A stretch of 64,000 bases of DNA from Pusillimonas minor (GTDB taxonomy: Bacteria; Pseudomonadota; Gammaproteobacteria; Burkholderiales; Burkholderiaceae_B): positions 248,001 to 312,000 of the forward strand of contig NZ_JACJUU010000002.1 in NCBI RefSeq assembly GCF_014237865.1. The letters are read 5' to 3'. Positions 63,586 through 64,000 of this stretch are shown one piece after another. The translations under genes and the position numbers were made by a program. The stretch's first letter is position 1, and every line of letters begins with the position of its first letter. The notes beneath the pieces are model-generated. The model did not search any database. It was not told where the DNA came from and saw nothing but the letters and a program-made list of their open reading frames with translations.

Positions 63586-63942
63586 TCAGGCTTCCTTAGC
63601 TGCCTGGACAAGGCACTTGGAAAGTTTGTCGAAGTGCAACAAAGCAGCCTGTGTCAGGGTAACCTGCTTACGACGCGAGTCTTCAGTGTCGGTCAGCATG
63701 ATCCAGCCTTTGGCGCGCATCGACTTTAACCGGTTATGAATGGTGGCTGGCGAACCCAACTCAGAGTACGCCATCATGTCGCGCACCGAAAGTCGGCTGG
63801 CTTCTTTGGCGGCAAACGCTACCATTTGCAAAATACGTTCTTCTAACGGGTCAAGCGCTGGCAACGACGGCAAACCGCGTAAAGACTCGGCCAACTGCAA
63901 AAAACGCATGTATATGTCGGCAGGGCGAGTTTTTTCTTTCAT
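63586..63942 (-). CDS. MarR-like winged-helix regulator
   Basis: 118 residues. The helix-turn-helix region reads LSVRDMMAYSELGSPATIHN, followed by RLKSMRAKGWIMLTDTEDSR as wing and RKQVTLTQAALLHFDKLSKC as the last helix. It has the MarR fold but is shorter than PicR, with a minimal dimerisation helix. No target is evident. It converges with mnmE, and its promoter region runs to the window end. Confidence 0.8.
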   Translation of the reverse strand: MKEKTRPADIYMRFLQLAESLRGLPSLPALDPLEERILQMVAFAAKEASRLSVRDMMAYSELGSPATIHNRLKSMRAKGWIMLTDTEDSRRKQVTLTQAALLHFDKLSKCLVQAAKEA

Positions 63943-64000
63943 GGTTGAAACCGTACGGTTAATAAACAGAAGTAATTAAATAACTACTTGCATAACTGTT

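Overview
The window looks like a chromosomal segment of a GC-rich betaproteobacterium of the Alcaligenaceae type (Alcaligenes, Bordetella, Achromobacter and Pusillimonas relatives). This placement is inferred: the picolinate-type gene set is best known from Alcaligenes faecalis, the rest is typical of aromatic-degrading burkholderial bacteria, and no rRNA gene is present to confirm it. The right end is the conserved replication-start neighbourhood: gyrB, dnaN and dnaA on the minus strand, then rpmH, rnpA, yidD, yidC and mnmE on the plus strand. Most of the remaining 53 kb is aromatic and N-heteroaromatic catabolism.

Region 1 (1-10.8 kb) is a picolinic acid cluster: a molybdenum hydroxylase large subunit cut by the window edge (picA type), a TRAP solute-binding protein, a four-component Rieske hydroxylase (picB type, plus strand), and a minus-strand operon picC-picE-picD-picF with the MarR repressor gene picR. 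Together they would take picolinate through 6-hydroxypicolinate, 3,6-dihydroxypicolinate and 2,5-dihydroxypyridine to maleate. Copies of a 12-bp palindrome lie at picC, picR and the dctP/picB divide and are the likely PicR operators. Region 2 (10.9-14.4 kb) holds dinB and a His-rich ZnuD-like TonB receptor behind a Zur-like palindrome and a tract of about 21 GGGTGC hexamers.

Region 3 (14.4-33.2 kb) is a methoxylated-aromatic and extradiol cleavage region. A GntR/FCD regulator diverges, over an array of inverted repeats, from two Rieske oxygenase/reductase pairs that flank a ligB-ligA extradiol dioxygenase and are followed by a formaldehyde dehydrogenase, which suits O-demethylation. An opposing 11-kb co-directional block carries galB, galC and galD homologues for 4-oxalomesaconate, a five-gene Liv-type ABC importer, a DUF1932 dehydrogenase, an SnoaL-like protein, an alpha/beta hydrolase and a LysR regulator with two DNA-binding domains. 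No classical ligC or ligI is present, so either gallate is the ring-cleavage substrate or the DUF1932 enzyme and the hydrolase replace them.

Region 4 (33.3-49.7 kb) holds a decayed ABC transporter remnant, a feruloyl-CoA synthetase-like ligase with a BKACE enzyme, an intradiol dioxygenase, gentisate 1,2-dioxygenase, a LysR/hydrolase/FAD monooxygenase/DUF2783 unit, a MASE3-PAS-GGDEF-EAL protein, an exported peroxiredoxin, and a LysR-controlled orphan Rieske oxygenase. Region 5 (49.7-54.2 kb) is an accessory stretch, AT-richer by eye: a lone HsdR-N-like nuclease protein, an SDR protein, a RelBE toxin-antitoxin pair, an EEP-family phosphodiesterase and a striking 210-bp foldback repeat just downstream of gyrB. 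No tRNA, rRNA, CRISPR array or complete insertion sequence was recognised.
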